A DNA stretch of 17,448 bases from JAWVZU01 sp033722075 (GCA_033722075.1 JAWVZU010000048.1:1-17448); one strand, 5' to 3'. Shown: positions 8,074 to 15,504, counted from the stretch's first letter. A program made the numbers and translations. Notes: generated by a model from the sequence alone, not told the origin.

Positions 8074-8082
8074 AGTCTAGCA
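8074..8082 (-). promoter_or_regulatory. Extended -10-like TGCTAGACT upstream of the Sel1 gene
   Basis: On the minus strand the sequence TGCTAGACT has the TGN of an extended -10 followed by TAGACT (4 of 6 to TATAAT). It would start transcription about 18 bases before the start codon, just ahead of the GGGAGG ribosome-binding site. There is no good -35, which extended -10 promoters tolerate. The same GTGCTAG(A/C)CTC string precedes the amidohydrolase gene at 17244-17252. Confidence 0.35.
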
Positions 8083-8142
8083 CTCGGGGAACCGACGCGA
8101 GGCCGGTGCCGCGGCCGGTGGTGGGCTTTCATTTGAAATTGG

Positions 8143-8160
8143 CGGTGATTATGCTCACCG
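8143..8160. promoter_or_regulatory. Dyad CGGTGA-N6-TCACCG over a -10-like element of the PhoD-like gene
   Basis: A perfect 6-bp inverted repeat with a 6-base spacer (TTATGC) covers a -10-like TATGCT at 8150-8155. Transcription would start near 8162, about 20 bases before the ATG, with the ribosome-binding site AAGAAGG (8171-8177) in between. The overlap with the -10 is the geometry of a repressor operator. It does not match a Pho box or any operator I can name. No good -35 is visible. A second small palindrome, CCGGA-CT-TCCGG, follows at 8158-8169. Confidence 0.3.
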
Positions 8161-8182
8161 GACTTCCGGGAAGAAGGTGAGC

Positions 8183-10381
8183 ATGATGACGACGAAGGGG
8201 ATGAATCGCCGACGGTTCCTCAAGATCGCCAGCGTGGCTGCGGGGACGGTTGCAACGTCCGGGCTGATCGGCTGCGGCAGCAGCGACGATGACCTGATCA
8301 CCGGCTCCGGGAACAATCCGCCGCCACCGCCGCTCTCGATCGTCAACGGCGAGGCGTTCTATCCCCAATCGGTGGCCTCAGGCGATCCGCGCCCGTCCAG
8401 CGTTATTCTCTGGACCCGGGTGGATGCCGGCGGATCGGATGCGCCGCTGCGTCTGCAGGTCGCCACGGACGAATCGTTTGCCAATCTGATCGTGGACGCC
8501 CAGTTCACTGCGCCGGGAAGTCATGACAATTGTCTGAAGGTCCGGGTCACCGATCTGTCCAGCGACAATACCTACTTCTACCGCTTTCTCTTCGAGGCCG
8601 AGGGCGCCCTGCAAGCGTCTCGCACCGGCCGAACCCGGACGGCGCCGGCCGCCGACTCGACCCGGACCATCCGCTTCGGGCAGGTCAGCTGCCAGGACTA
8701 TCTGGGCCGTTACTACAACACGTACCTGAAGCTGCTCGAGGAGGACCTCGATTTCGTCCTGCACGTCGGTGACTACATCTATGAGACCAGCGGCGATCCG
8801 GCCTTCCAGGGCGGCAATCCCGATCGGCCCGTGGCCTTTTCCAACCCGGACGAAGCCATCCAGATCGGCAGTGGCACTTCGGGCTTCCGGGCGGCCCGCT
8901 CGGTCGGAAACTATCGGGACCTGTACAAGCTCATTCGGTCCGATGCGCTCATGCAGCAGGTCCACGAGCGGTTTCCGATGATCGCCATCTGGGACGACCA
9001 CGAGTATTCCGATGACCAGTGGCAGGCCAGCGGGACCTACACTTTTGGCCGTCAGTCGGAAATCGATCCGGAACGCAAGCGCAATGCCGAGCAGGCCTAT
9101 TTCGAGTTCATGCCGATCGATACGGAACTGGACGGAACGCAGGAGAGCTTCTTCGACGAGGCCAACCGTTTCCCGGATACGGTGATCTACCGCGATTTCC
9201 GGTTCGGGGCCAACGTTCAGCTGTTGTGTACCGATTACCGGACCTATCGACCGGATCACCTGATCCCCGAGGATGCTTTTCCCGGCAGCGTAGCGGTGAC
9301 GGAAGAGGTGCTGTCCCAGATCCTCAGTGCCCAGGGCATCCCCTTCAGCGCCGTACGTGACAATTTCAGTCCCTATGTGAACGTCGACCAGCAGCCCTTC
9401 GCGAGCCTCAAGGAGCTGCTCGTGGGGGTGGCCGCGGCGGCCTACCAGGGTGAGGGGCTGGATGAGTCGGCGGCGGCCGCCAAAGCCCAGGAGGTCATCA
9501 GTGGCAACCTGGCCACGACCGTAATCAACTCCCTCATCGACGGGTTCAACGCGACGGTGCCGCCTTCGCAGCAGGCGCCGCGACTGGACGAGGCGACCAT
9601 CGCCCAAGCCAAACGCGGGATCGCCTTCTTCACCATGGGCAAGCAGGGGCTGTTTTCGCGACTGGGCTCCCGCTATTTCGTGGTCAAGGAAACCTACGAC
9701 CTCTATGCGGCCGCCCTGGCGACCTTCGAGGGGCCGCAGACCCAGAATGCCTTTGGGCAGGACCAGGACATCTGGTTGCGCGGCCGGCTGATGAACTCGG
9801 ACGCCCGCTGGAAGATGGTCGCCAATTCCGTCTCCAACACGGCCCTGGTGCTCGACCTGAGCGATCCGGCGCTCGGCGTGCCGGCGCCCTTCAACCAGCG
9901 CTTCTATCTCAACGTGGACCAGTGGGACGGGTTCGGTCTGCAGCGCGCGGAATACCTCCAGAACGTGTACGGGCCTGCGAGCGGGGTGGTTCTGTTGGCT
10001 GGAGACATCCATGCATCGCTGGTAACCGATCACGGGGGAGGCACCGTGGAGTTCACGACCGGTGCCGTGTCTTCCCAGTCGCTGGCCGGCCTGGTCGAAG
10101 TGCAGGCCAATTCGGATCCCGTCCTGCGCCAGCTGGCCGCATCACTGCTGCCGTTCCTGGGGCAGATCCTCAGTGGAGCCAATCCGACCATTCGGCATCT
10201 GAATGCGACCGACAGCGGCGTCACGATCATCGAAGCGGGAAGCGACGAGCTGATCGGACGGGTGTTCACCCTGCCGGAGGACCAGGCGTTCATCGATCGC
10301 TACGAAGATCCGGGCGTTACGGGTGAGATGACCGAGGTGGTGTTCCGGGTAGACGACGCAGGTCTGAGCCGCGTCTCCTAA
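8183..10381 (+). CDS. Tat-exported PhoD-like alkaline phosphatase/phosphodiesterase, probable lipoprotein
   Basis: 732 residues from ATG 8183, 5 bases after AAGAAGG; GTG 8177 and ATG 8186 are in-frame alternatives. The N-terminus has a twin-arginine motif (RRRFLK, residues 9-14), a hydrophobic stretch, and a lipobox LIGC with Cys31. It is therefore likely exported folded by Tat and lipidated. The family signatures follow in order: SGDPRPSSVILWTR (N-terminal PhoD domain), FGQVSCQDY, HVGDYIYE (near 196), IWDDHEYSDDQW (near 270) and LLAGDIHASL (near 607). These supply the Asp/His metal ligands of PhoD, which hydrolyses phosphomono- or diesters with Ca2+/Fe3+. Between the DYRTYRPD segment and GQDQDIWL there are about 170 residues, where typical PhoD proteins have a few tens. 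This explains the length of ~730 against the usual 520-580. The stop overlaps the convergent bioD stop by 4 bp. Confidence 0.92.
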   Translation: MMTTKGMNRRRFLKIASVAAGTVATSGLIGCGSSDDDLITGSGNNPPPPPLSIVNGEAFYPQSVASGDPRPSSVILWTRVDAGGSDAPLRLQVATDESFANLIVDAQFTAPGSHDNCLKVRVTDLSSDNTYFYRFLFEAEGALQASRTGRTRTAPAADSTRTIRFGQVSCQDYLGRYYNTYLKLLEEDLDFVLHVGDYIYETSGDPAFQGGNPDRPVAFSNPDEAIQIGSGTSGFRAARSVGNYRDLYKLIRSDALMQQVHERFPMIAIWDDHEYSDDQWQASGTYTFGRQSEIDPERKRNAEQAYFEFMPIDTELDGTQESFFDEANRFPDTVIYRDFRFGANVQLLCTDYRTYRPDHLIPEDAFPGSVAVTEEVLSQILSAQGIPFSAVRDNFSPYVNVDQQPFASLKELLVGVAAAAYQGEGLDESAAAAKAQEVISGNLATTVINSLIDGFNATVPPSQQAPRLDEATIAQAKRGIAFFTMGKQGLFSRLGSRYFVVKETYDLYAAALATFEGPQTQNAFGQDQDIWLRGRLMNSDARWKMVANSVSNTALVLDLSDPALGVPAPFNQRFYLNVDQWDGFGLQRAEYLQNVYGPASGVVLLAGDIHASLVTDHGGGTVEFTTGAVSSQSLAGLVEVQANSDPVLRQLAASLLPFLGQILSGANPTIRHLNATDSGVTIIEAGSDELIGRVFTLPEDQAFIDRYEDPGVTGEMTEVVFRVDDAGLSRVS

Positions 10382-11028
10382 AGGACCGCTTCGATCTCCA
10401 GCTCGGTCGCCCCGTGCTCCAGTGTCGCGATGCGCGGCACGGGAATGACCCGTTCCAGCGTCGCCAGGTTGTCCTCGTAGCGAAGCATCTCCGGGTCGAT
10501 CCGGTTGGCGATCCAGCCGATCAGCGGGAATCCATCGTCGAGGATGCGCCGGACGGTCAGCAGACCGTGATTGAGGCAGCCGAGTTTCATGCCGATGACG
10601 ACCACGACCGGGAGCTGGAGCACCCGCACCAGGTCGGCCAGCATGAGCTCCTCGCTTAGCGGGACTGCCCAGCCGCCGACCCCTTCGACGACGACGCGGT
10701 CAGAACGCTCGCGCAGCCAATCGAAATCCTCGCGAACCTCTTCCGGATCGATGCGCACGTCCGCTTCGCGGGCGGCAAGATGCGGCGCGATGGGGGGCTC
10801 GAAGATATACCGGTTCACGCGCGCGTAGGGCCAGTCGCCCGAGGCGGCGGCGATCAGGTCGACCGCGTCGGCGTTGCGCAACCCGCCATCGACGGATTCC
10901 GCGCCGCTCGCGATCGGTTTCATCGGCGCAATGGTCTGGCCTTTTTCCCGCAGCGCACGGATGAGCGCACAGCTGACCCGGGTCTTGCCGCATTCCGTAT
11001 CGGTTCCGGTGACGAAAAAAGATCTCAT
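10378..11028 (-). CDS. bioD: Dethiobiotin synthetase BioD
   Basis: 216 residues. BioD closes the ureido ring of 7,8-diaminopelargonic acid with CO2 and ATP, giving dethiobiotin, the penultimate step of biotin synthesis; it is cytoplasmic. The P-loop is GTDTECGKT at 8-16. MKPIASG at 36-42 carries the substrate-binding lysine, EGVGGWAVPL at about 115-124 is the second conserved loop, and KLGCLNHGLLT at 148-158 matches the family. The size fits the 220-230 residue family. It is the last gene of the operon; its ATG overlaps the bioC stop by 4 bp. Its TAG stop overlaps the TAA of the convergent PhoD-like gene, so the operon has no room for its own terminator before entering that gene. Confidence 0.97.
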   Translation of the reverse strand: MRSFFVTGTDTECGKTRVSCALIRALREKGQTIAPMKPIASGAESVDGGLRNADAVDLIAAASGDWPYARVNRYIFEPPIAPHLAAREADVRIDPEEVREDFDWLRERSDRVVVEGVGGWAVPLSEELMLADLVRVLQLPVVVVIGMKLGCLNHGLLTVRRILDDGFPLIGWIANRIDPEMLRYEDNLATLERVIPVPRIATLEHGATELEIEAVL

Positions 11029-11891
11029 CGACGCCGCCTCGAACCGCGCAGGTGGTCGATGGAAAAGGTTGCCTCTTCAACGCCTTCCCGGCGCCGCGGC
11101 TGACCCGGTGGGGGGCCCAGGGCGTGACCGTAGATCACTTCGTAGGTCGCGGGCAGCCGCCCGTCATCCATCCTGAATTCGGACTCGTAGACTTCGATCA
11201 TGCGCCTCAGCCGGCGTTTGCCGGTCAGCGTTCGTCGCCGCCGGCTGTCGACATTATGCGCCCCGATGGCTTTCAGGTCCCGCATCAGGGTCATCACGTC
11301 CGGATAGGTGACGGTGATCCGCTCCACGTCCATCACCGGGTCGACATAGCCGGCCTCCACGAGGATGTCGCCGATCTGGTGCATGTCCGCGAAGTCGTTG
11401 ACATGAACCTCGCCGTCGCTCTCCGACCAGGCATGGCGCAGTTCCATCAGCGTATCCGGGCCGAAGGTGCTGAACAGGAGGAGGCCCTGCGAACGAAGCA
11501 CGCCGCGGAACGAATCGAGCATGGTCGGTAGCGAGGGCGCCCATTGCAGCATCAGGTTCGAGAAAAGGAGGTCGCAGGAGGTGTCGGCAAGCGGCAGTGT
11601 CGCGGCATCGGCACAGACGCGCCAGCCCCGGTGTTGGCCCGTTGCCAGCATAGGAAACGCCAGGTCGACACCGATGACTTCGGCATCCGGGTAGCGCGCG
11701 GCAAGCGCATTCGTCGAATTGCCCAGGCCGCAGCCGAGGTCCAGTACCCGGTCCGGTACGAGGCTCATCAGGTCCAGCCGTTCCAGGAGCCGTGCCTCGA
11801 CTTCCCGCTGCAGCGCAGCGGACTCCGCATAACTGCCCGCGGCCCGCTCGAAGGACGCTTTCATCCACTGCTGGTCGACCGGTGGCGTCAT
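11025..11891 (-). CDS. bioC: Malonyl-ACP O-methyltransferase BioC
   Basis: 288 residues. BioC methylates the free carboxyl of malonyl-ACP (or -CoA) using SAM, which disguises it as a primer for fatty-acid synthesis and begins pimeloyl-ACP formation. The SAM-binding motif I is VLDLGCGLGNST at 49-60, followed by the acidic EVIGVDLAFPML (71-82) and LLFSNLMLQWA (108-118). The C-terminal PATYEVIYGHALGP is typical of BioC. The start is the ATG at 11891, which forms an ATGA overlap with the bioH stop. The open frame continues upstream, but that part lies inside bioH in another frame. The C-terminus ends in an Arg-rich tail, GSRRRR. Confidence 0.96.
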   Translation of the reverse strand: MTPPVDQQWMKASFERAAGSYAESAALQREVEARLLERLDLMSLVPDRVLDLGCGLGNSTNALAARYPDAEVIGVDLAFPMLATGQHRGWRVCADAATLPLADTSCDLLFSNLMLQWAPSLPTMLDSFRGVLRSQGLLLFSTFGPDTLMELRHAWSESDGEVHVNDFADMHQIGDILVEAGYVDPVMDVERITVTYPDVMTLMRDLKAIGAHNVDSRRRRTLTGKRRLRRMIEVYESEFRMDDGRLPATYEVIYGHALGPPPGQPRRREGVEEATFSIDHLRGSRRRR

Positions 11892-12625
11892 GGACGGCAG
11901 GTCTCGACAAAACCTTGAATCAGACCCGCGACCGTATCCGGCTGCCCCAGAAAGGGAGCGTGCCCGGCGCCGCGGATCATGGTGACTCTCGCCTGGGGCA
12001 TGCGCTTTGCCGTGGCTTCGACCGCTTCCGGGGCGACCAGCCGATCGTGATCGCCAGCCACCAGGAGCGTTGGGCAATCCAGTTCGTCCAAGCGGTGCCG
12101 AAGATCGCTGTCCCGCAGGAGCCGCAGGCCGTCGCGGAGGGTCTCTCGGGCGGGCGGCGGGTAGCGGTTCATCCGTTCCCGGATGAGCTTGAGATCACGG
12201 CGACCGGTCTCGCTGCCGCGAACCTCGAGCGCGGAAAAGCGATTCAACGTGCCGCGATAATCTTCTTCCAGGCCCTGGGCGAATTCCTCGAAGATCGCAG
12301 ACTCCATGCCACTCGGCCAGTCCGGTTGCCGCACGAAGCAGGGGGTTGCCGCCAGAAGGACCAGGCCCGCGACCCGGTCCGGGTGGTCCGCCGCGGCCTG
12401 CAGTGCAATCAGTCCGCCCAGGGACCAGCCGACGATCATGATCGGCCCCTTCCCTGACGCCATGACTTCTGCCGCGAGCGTCTCCAGGCTTTCGAGGCGT
12501 TCGCCGCGGGGCCGTTCTCCGTGACCGGGCAGGTCCAGCCGCATCACTTCGCCCAGCCGGTCCGGCCAGTCGCCCCAGATGGCTCTGTGCATGCCCCAGC
12601 CGTGCAGCATGACGACCCGACTCAC
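11888..12625 (-). CDS. bioH: Pimeloyl-ACP methyl ester carboxylesterase BioH
   Basis: 245 residues, alpha/beta hydrolase. BioH removes the methyl ester from pimeloyl-ACP methyl ester once the chain is complete, gating entry into biotin ring formation. The oxyanion motif is HGWGM at 8-12, the nucleophile elbow is GWSLGG with Ser68, the acid is Asp194 in GDHDRLV, and the base is His222 in GAGHAPF. The start is GTG at 12625, overlapping the bioF stop as GTGA; the next ATG would remove part of the first beta-strand. The size matches E. coli BioH (~256). Having bioH inside the operon removes the need for an unlinked esterase. Confidence 0.96.
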   Translation of the reverse strand: MSRVVMLHGWGMHRAIWGDWPDRLGEVMRLDLPGHGERPRGERLESLETLAAEVMASGKGPIMIVGWSLGGLIALQAAADHPDRVAGLVLLAATPCFVRQPDWPSGMESAIFEEFAQGLEEDYRGTLNRFSALEVRGSETGRRDLKLIRERMNRYPPPARETLRDGLRLLRDSDLRHRLDELDCPTLLVAGDHDRLVAPEAVEATAKRMPQARVTMIRGAGHAPFLGQPDTVAGLIQGFVETCRP

Positions 12626-13779
12626 AGGATGGACTCCAGGGCTTCGAGGAGGCGGTCGACGTGCGCCGGTTCATGGGCCGCCGTCAACGTGATCCGCAAC
12701 CGGCAGCTGTCCGCGGGCACCGTTGGCGGCCGGATGGCGGGCACCCAGATGCCTTGCTGCGCGAGCCCTTCCGAGACACTCGCGGCCCGTTCGACCGAGC
12801 GCAGAACCAGCGGCTGGATCGGGGTGTCCGAAGGCAGCAGTTCAATCCCTCGTTTTGCGGCCCCGGACCGCAAGCGGTGGATCAGCTCCGCCAGTTTTTG
12901 CCGTCGCCAGTCTTCCTGGCGGGCCAGTTCGACCGCCACCAGGGTCGCTGCGGCCACGGCCGGCGGCGGCGCGGTGGTGTATATGTGGGCGCGACCGGTC
13001 TGCGCCACCCACTCGATCAGGTCTTCGTTTCCGGCCAGGAATGCGCCGAAGCTGCCCAGCGCCTTGCCCAGCGTGGCCATGACCAGGGCGGGGTTCGCGC
13101 CGGATGAGGCGGCAGCGCCGCAACCCTGGTCGCCGATCACGCCGAGCGCATGGGCGTCATCCACCAGAAACAAGGCATCGTGCCGGCGGGCAACGGTCGC
13201 CAGTTCGGTCAACGGCGCAAGATCACCGTCCATGCTGAACACGCTGTCGGTTGCCACCAGCGCATGGTCGGCCCGTGCCTTTTCGAGCCGACGATCCAGG
13301 GAGTCGGAATCGGTGTGCAGGTAGCGCCGCAGGGTCGCGCCCGAAATTCGCGCGGCGTCGATCAGGGAAGCGTGGTTCAGCCGGTCTTCGCAGATCAGGT
13401 CGCCTTTTCCGGCCAGGGCGTCGAGCATGGCCAGGTTGGCCTGGTAGCCGGTGGAAAAGAGCAGGGCGCGGGGCTGGCCGACCCAATCCGCAAGGCGTTC
13501 TTCCAGGCCCTTGTGCGCGGCGGTGTAGCCGCCCAGCAGCTGTGCGGCACCGCTGCCGAGACCCCAGTGCCCCACCGCGTTGCGCAGGGCGTCCTTGATT
13601 CGCGGGTCCGCCGCCAGGCCGAGGTAGTCGTTGCTGGCGAAGGTGAGGAAATCCCGACCCTCGATCCGGCGGAGCGGGCCGCAGGCATCGAACGCGTGAC
13701 GCCGGGAGCGTTGCAGCCCGGCGGAGAAGTGTGCTTCCAGGCTTTGCCGGACCCGCGTTTGCCAGACCTCTGGGATCAC
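12622..13779 (-). CDS. bioF: 8-amino-7-oxononanoate synthase BioF
   Basis: 385 residues, the same length as E. coli BioF (384). It is a PLP-dependent enzyme that condenses pimeloyl thioester with L-alanine. The Schiff-base lysine is Lys239 in TLGKALGSFGA. Other family landmarks are FASNDYLGLA (47-56), GSGAAQLLGG (75-84), NHASLIDA (135-142) and VDDAHALGVIG (206-216). I chose the GTG at 13779 because it overlaps the bioB stop as GTGA and no ATG lies nearby. The open frame extends 188 codons further upstream, but that part is bioB DNA read in another frame. No strong Shine-Dalgarno is seen, which suits translational coupling to bioB. Confidence 0.96.
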   Translation of the reverse strand: MIPEVWQTRVRQSLEAHFSAGLQRSRRHAFDACGPLRRIEGRDFLTFASNDYLGLAADPRIKDALRNAVGHWGLGSGAAQLLGGYTAAHKGLEERLADWVGQPRALLFSTGYQANLAMLDALAGKGDLICEDRLNHASLIDAARISGATLRRYLHTDSDSLDRRLEKARADHALVATDSVFSMDGDLAPLTELATVARRHDALFLVDDAHALGVIGDQGCGAAASSGANPALVMATLGKALGSFGAFLAGNEDLIEWVAQTGRAHIYTTAPPPAVAAATLVAVELARQEDWRRQKLAELIHRLRSGAAKRGIELLPSDTPIQPLVLRSVERAASVSEGLAQQGIWVPAIRPPTVPADSCRLRITLTAAHEPAHVDRLLEALESIL

Positions 13780-14750
13780 GCAGGTGCCGGGTGGATGCCC
13801 AGCCGGTCCATCAGGGTGCGGTCGCTGCTTTCGGCGGGGTTCTCGGTCGTGAGCAGCTTCTCGCCGTAGAAGATCGAGTTGGCGCCGGCAAAGAAGCAAA
13901 GCGCCTGCAGTTCGTCGCTCATGTCCGTGCGTCCGGCGGACAGTCGCACCATGGACGCCGGCATCATGATCCGGGCAACGGCGATGGTCCGCACGAACTC
14001 CAGCGGATCCAGCGCTTCCTGCCCGTGCAGCGGGGTGCCTTCGACCTGCACCAGCATGTTGATCGGGACGCTTTCCGGGTGCTTCGGCAGATTCGCCAGC
14101 GTGACCAGCATGCCGGCGCGGTGACTGCGATCTTCGCCCATGCCCAGGATGCCGCCGCAGCAGACCTTCATCCCGGCGGAACGGACAGCCTCGAGCGTCG
14201 CCAGCCGGTCGTCGAAGGTTCGGGTTGTGATGACTTCCGGGTAGTACTCGGGGGCCGTGTCGATGTTGTGGTTGTAGTAGTCGAGTCCTGCCTCCCGGAG
14301 CGCTTCCGCTTGCTCCCCGCTCAACATGCCTAGCGTGGCGCACGTCTCCAGCCCAAGGGCCTTCACCTCACGCACCATTTCGATGACCTGGTCCAGATCT
14401 CGCTGCTTCGGGTTTCGCCACGCGGCGCCCATGCAGAATCGGGTCGCCCCGTTCGCCCGTGCCGCTCGGGCCTGCTCGACGACCTGCTCGACCGGCTGAA
14501 GCCGTTCCACCTCGAGGCCGGTCTTGTACCGGGCGCTCTGGGGACAGTACTTGCAGTCTTCGGGACAGGCCCCGGTCTTGATCGAGCACAGCGTGCTGAC
14601 CTGGACCGCATTGGGGTCGAAATGGGCGCGGTGGACCTGTTGTGCTTGCAGGAGCAGGTCGTTGAATGGCAGATTGAGCAGGGCGACGGACTCCTCCCGG
14701 GTCCAGTCGTGCCGGAGGGAATTCTGGGACATGGATTTGTCGTTTCGCAT
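13776..14750 (-). CDS. bioB: Biotin synthase BioB
   Basis: 324 residues, radical-SAM enzyme that inserts sulfur into dethiobiotin to give biotin. The [4Fe-4S] motif is CPEDCKYC with Cys62, Cys66 and Cys69. Further cysteines in FCMGAAW, ETCATLG and KVCCGG, plus an arginine in VRLSAGR, fit the [2Fe-2S] cluster site. The ends AGANSIFYGEKLLTT and DYYNHN are near-identical to enterobacterial BioB. It heads the five-gene operon. The start is ATG 14750; ATG 14732 (MSQNS) is an equally possible alternative, and neither has a strong ribosome-binding site. A promoter at 14783-14811 overlapped by a BirA box should repress it when biotin is plentiful. Both candidate starts are CATG sites that also read as ATG on the opposite comF strand. 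Confidence 0.98.
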   Translation of the reverse strand: MRNDKSMSQNSLRHDWTREESVALLNLPFNDLLLQAQQVHRAHFDPNAVQVSTLCSIKTGACPEDCKYCPQSARYKTGLEVERLQPVEQVVEQARAARANGATRFCMGAAWRNPKQRDLDQVIEMVREVKALGLETCATLGMLSGEQAEALREAGLDYYNHNIDTAPEYYPEVITTRTFDDRLATLEAVRSAGMKVCCGGILGMGEDRSHRAGMLVTLANLPKHPESVPINMLVQVEGTPLHGQEALDPLEFVRTIAVARIMMPASMVRLSAGRTDMSDELQALCFFAGANSIFYGEKLLTTENPAESSDRTLMDRLGIHPAPA

Positions 14751-15504
14751 GTTGGGTGCCGTTGGGCGATGGCTGGCGCTGGAGTATTCAGCTGCCCCGG
14801 ACCCCTGTCAACCTGAAAGCGGAGTCGAGGTTGACAAGAATCGCTCGTCACCGTGCCGCTTCTGCGGCCAGTCCGGATTCGGCAGACTCGGTCTCTGTGG
14901 ACCCTGCCTACAGGACCTGCCGCTCATCGAGACCGCCTGCGCGGGTTGCGGTCTGCCGACGCCCCAAACAGTGGCGTCCTGTGGGGCGTGCCTGCAGCGC
15001 AAGCCCGCTTTTGACGGGGCGCGGGCGCTGGCGACCTATGCCTATCCCTTCGACTGGCTGATCCGGCGGCTCAAGTTCGCCGGGGACCTGTCGATGGAGC
15101 CGGGCCTGGCGCGCCGTGTGTGGGCCTTTCGTCCCGCAGGCTGGCCCGCCGCCGATGTGCTGGTCCCGATTCCGTTGCACCGCGGACGGTTACGGGAGCG
15201 GGGCTACGACCAGGGCGTGGAGCTGGCGCGGGCGTTGGCTCGGGTCTCTGGCTTGCCGGTGCGGTCGCGCTTGCTGGTTCGGCAGCGCTCGACCGCGCCG
15301 CAGACCGGCCTGTCCGCCGCCGGTCGGCGGCGCAACCTCTCGGGGGCATTCCGGGTTGGCCGAAAATCAAAAATCCCCGGACGGGTGTGTCTGATCGATG
15401 ACGTCATGACCACCGGCGCGACGGTGGACGCGGCAGCGTCCACGCTGCGCGACGCGGGCGTCCGGGAGGTTCTCGTCTGGGCCGCAGGGCGGGCTACGAC
15501 TTGA
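14749..15504 (+). CDS. comF: ComF-family phosphoribosyltransferase-like protein
   Basis: 251 residues. ComF proteins are needed for natural transformation in several bacteria, probably helping to handle incoming single-stranded DNA; their enzymatic activity is not well established. An N-terminal double zinc-finger region has paired cysteines at 36/39, 50/53, 64/67 and 78/81. Then come LIRRLKFAGD, VLVPIPLHRGRLRERGYDQ (138-155), and the PRPP-binding loop VCLIDDVMTTGATVD (213-227). No ATG, GTG or TTG lies in frame between 14752 and the first cysteine. The start must therefore be 14749 or earlier; ATG 14731 is possible, with GGAGGG 11 bases upstream. The BirA operator thus falls in the poorly conserved residues before the zinc finger. 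ComF is divergent from bioB and converges with the small lipoprotein gene, overlapping it by 11 bp. Confidence 0.92.
   Translation: MLGAVGRWLALEYSAAPDPCQPESGVEVDKNRSSPCRFCGQSGFGRLGLCGPCLQDLPLIETACAGCGLPTPQTVASCGACLQRKPAFDGARALATYAYPFDWLIRRLKFAGDLSMEPGLARRVWAFRPAGWPAADVLVPIPLHRGRLRERGYDQGVELARALARVSGLPVRSRLLVRQRSTAPQTGLSAAGRRRNLSGAFRVGRKSKIPGRVCLIDDVMTTGATVDAAASTLRDAGVREVLVWAAGRATT
14783..14811 (-). promoter_or_regulatory. Sigma-70-like promoter of the bio operon
   Basis: On the minus strand TTGACA (14806-14811, 6 of 6) is followed after exactly 17 bases by AATACT (14783-14788, 4 of 6). Transcription would begin near 14776, giving a leader of about 25 bases before bioB. The -35 lies inside the proximal half of the BirA operator, so bound repressor would block RNA polymerase. 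Confidence 0.72.
14805..14837. promoter_or_regulatory. BirA operator (biotin-responsive BirA box)
   Basis: The half-sites CTGTCAACC (14805-14813) and GGTTGACAA (14829-14837) are separated by 15 bases. They match the gammaproteobacterial BirA consensus TTGTAAACC-N14-16-GGTTTACAA at 7 of 9 and 8 of 9 positions. The perfect inverted arms are 9 bp (14806-14814 and 14828-14836). It sits 55 bases upstream of bioB and over its -35. BirA with biotinyl-AMP would repress the bio operon. If comF starts at 14749, the operator lies inside comF codons 19-30. Confidence 0.85.

Noticed and set aside
8378..10033. Long open frame (551 codons) on the minus strand opposite the PhoD-like gene
   Set aside because: The plus strand holds all PhoD motifs in order. 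The antisense frame has no recognisable motif and is a by-product of GC-rich codon use.
14806..14836. The 9-bp inverted repeat as a transcription terminator or RNA hairpin
   Set aside because: There is no T-run, and the match to the BirA consensus, the position before bioB, and the overlap with a -35 explain it better.
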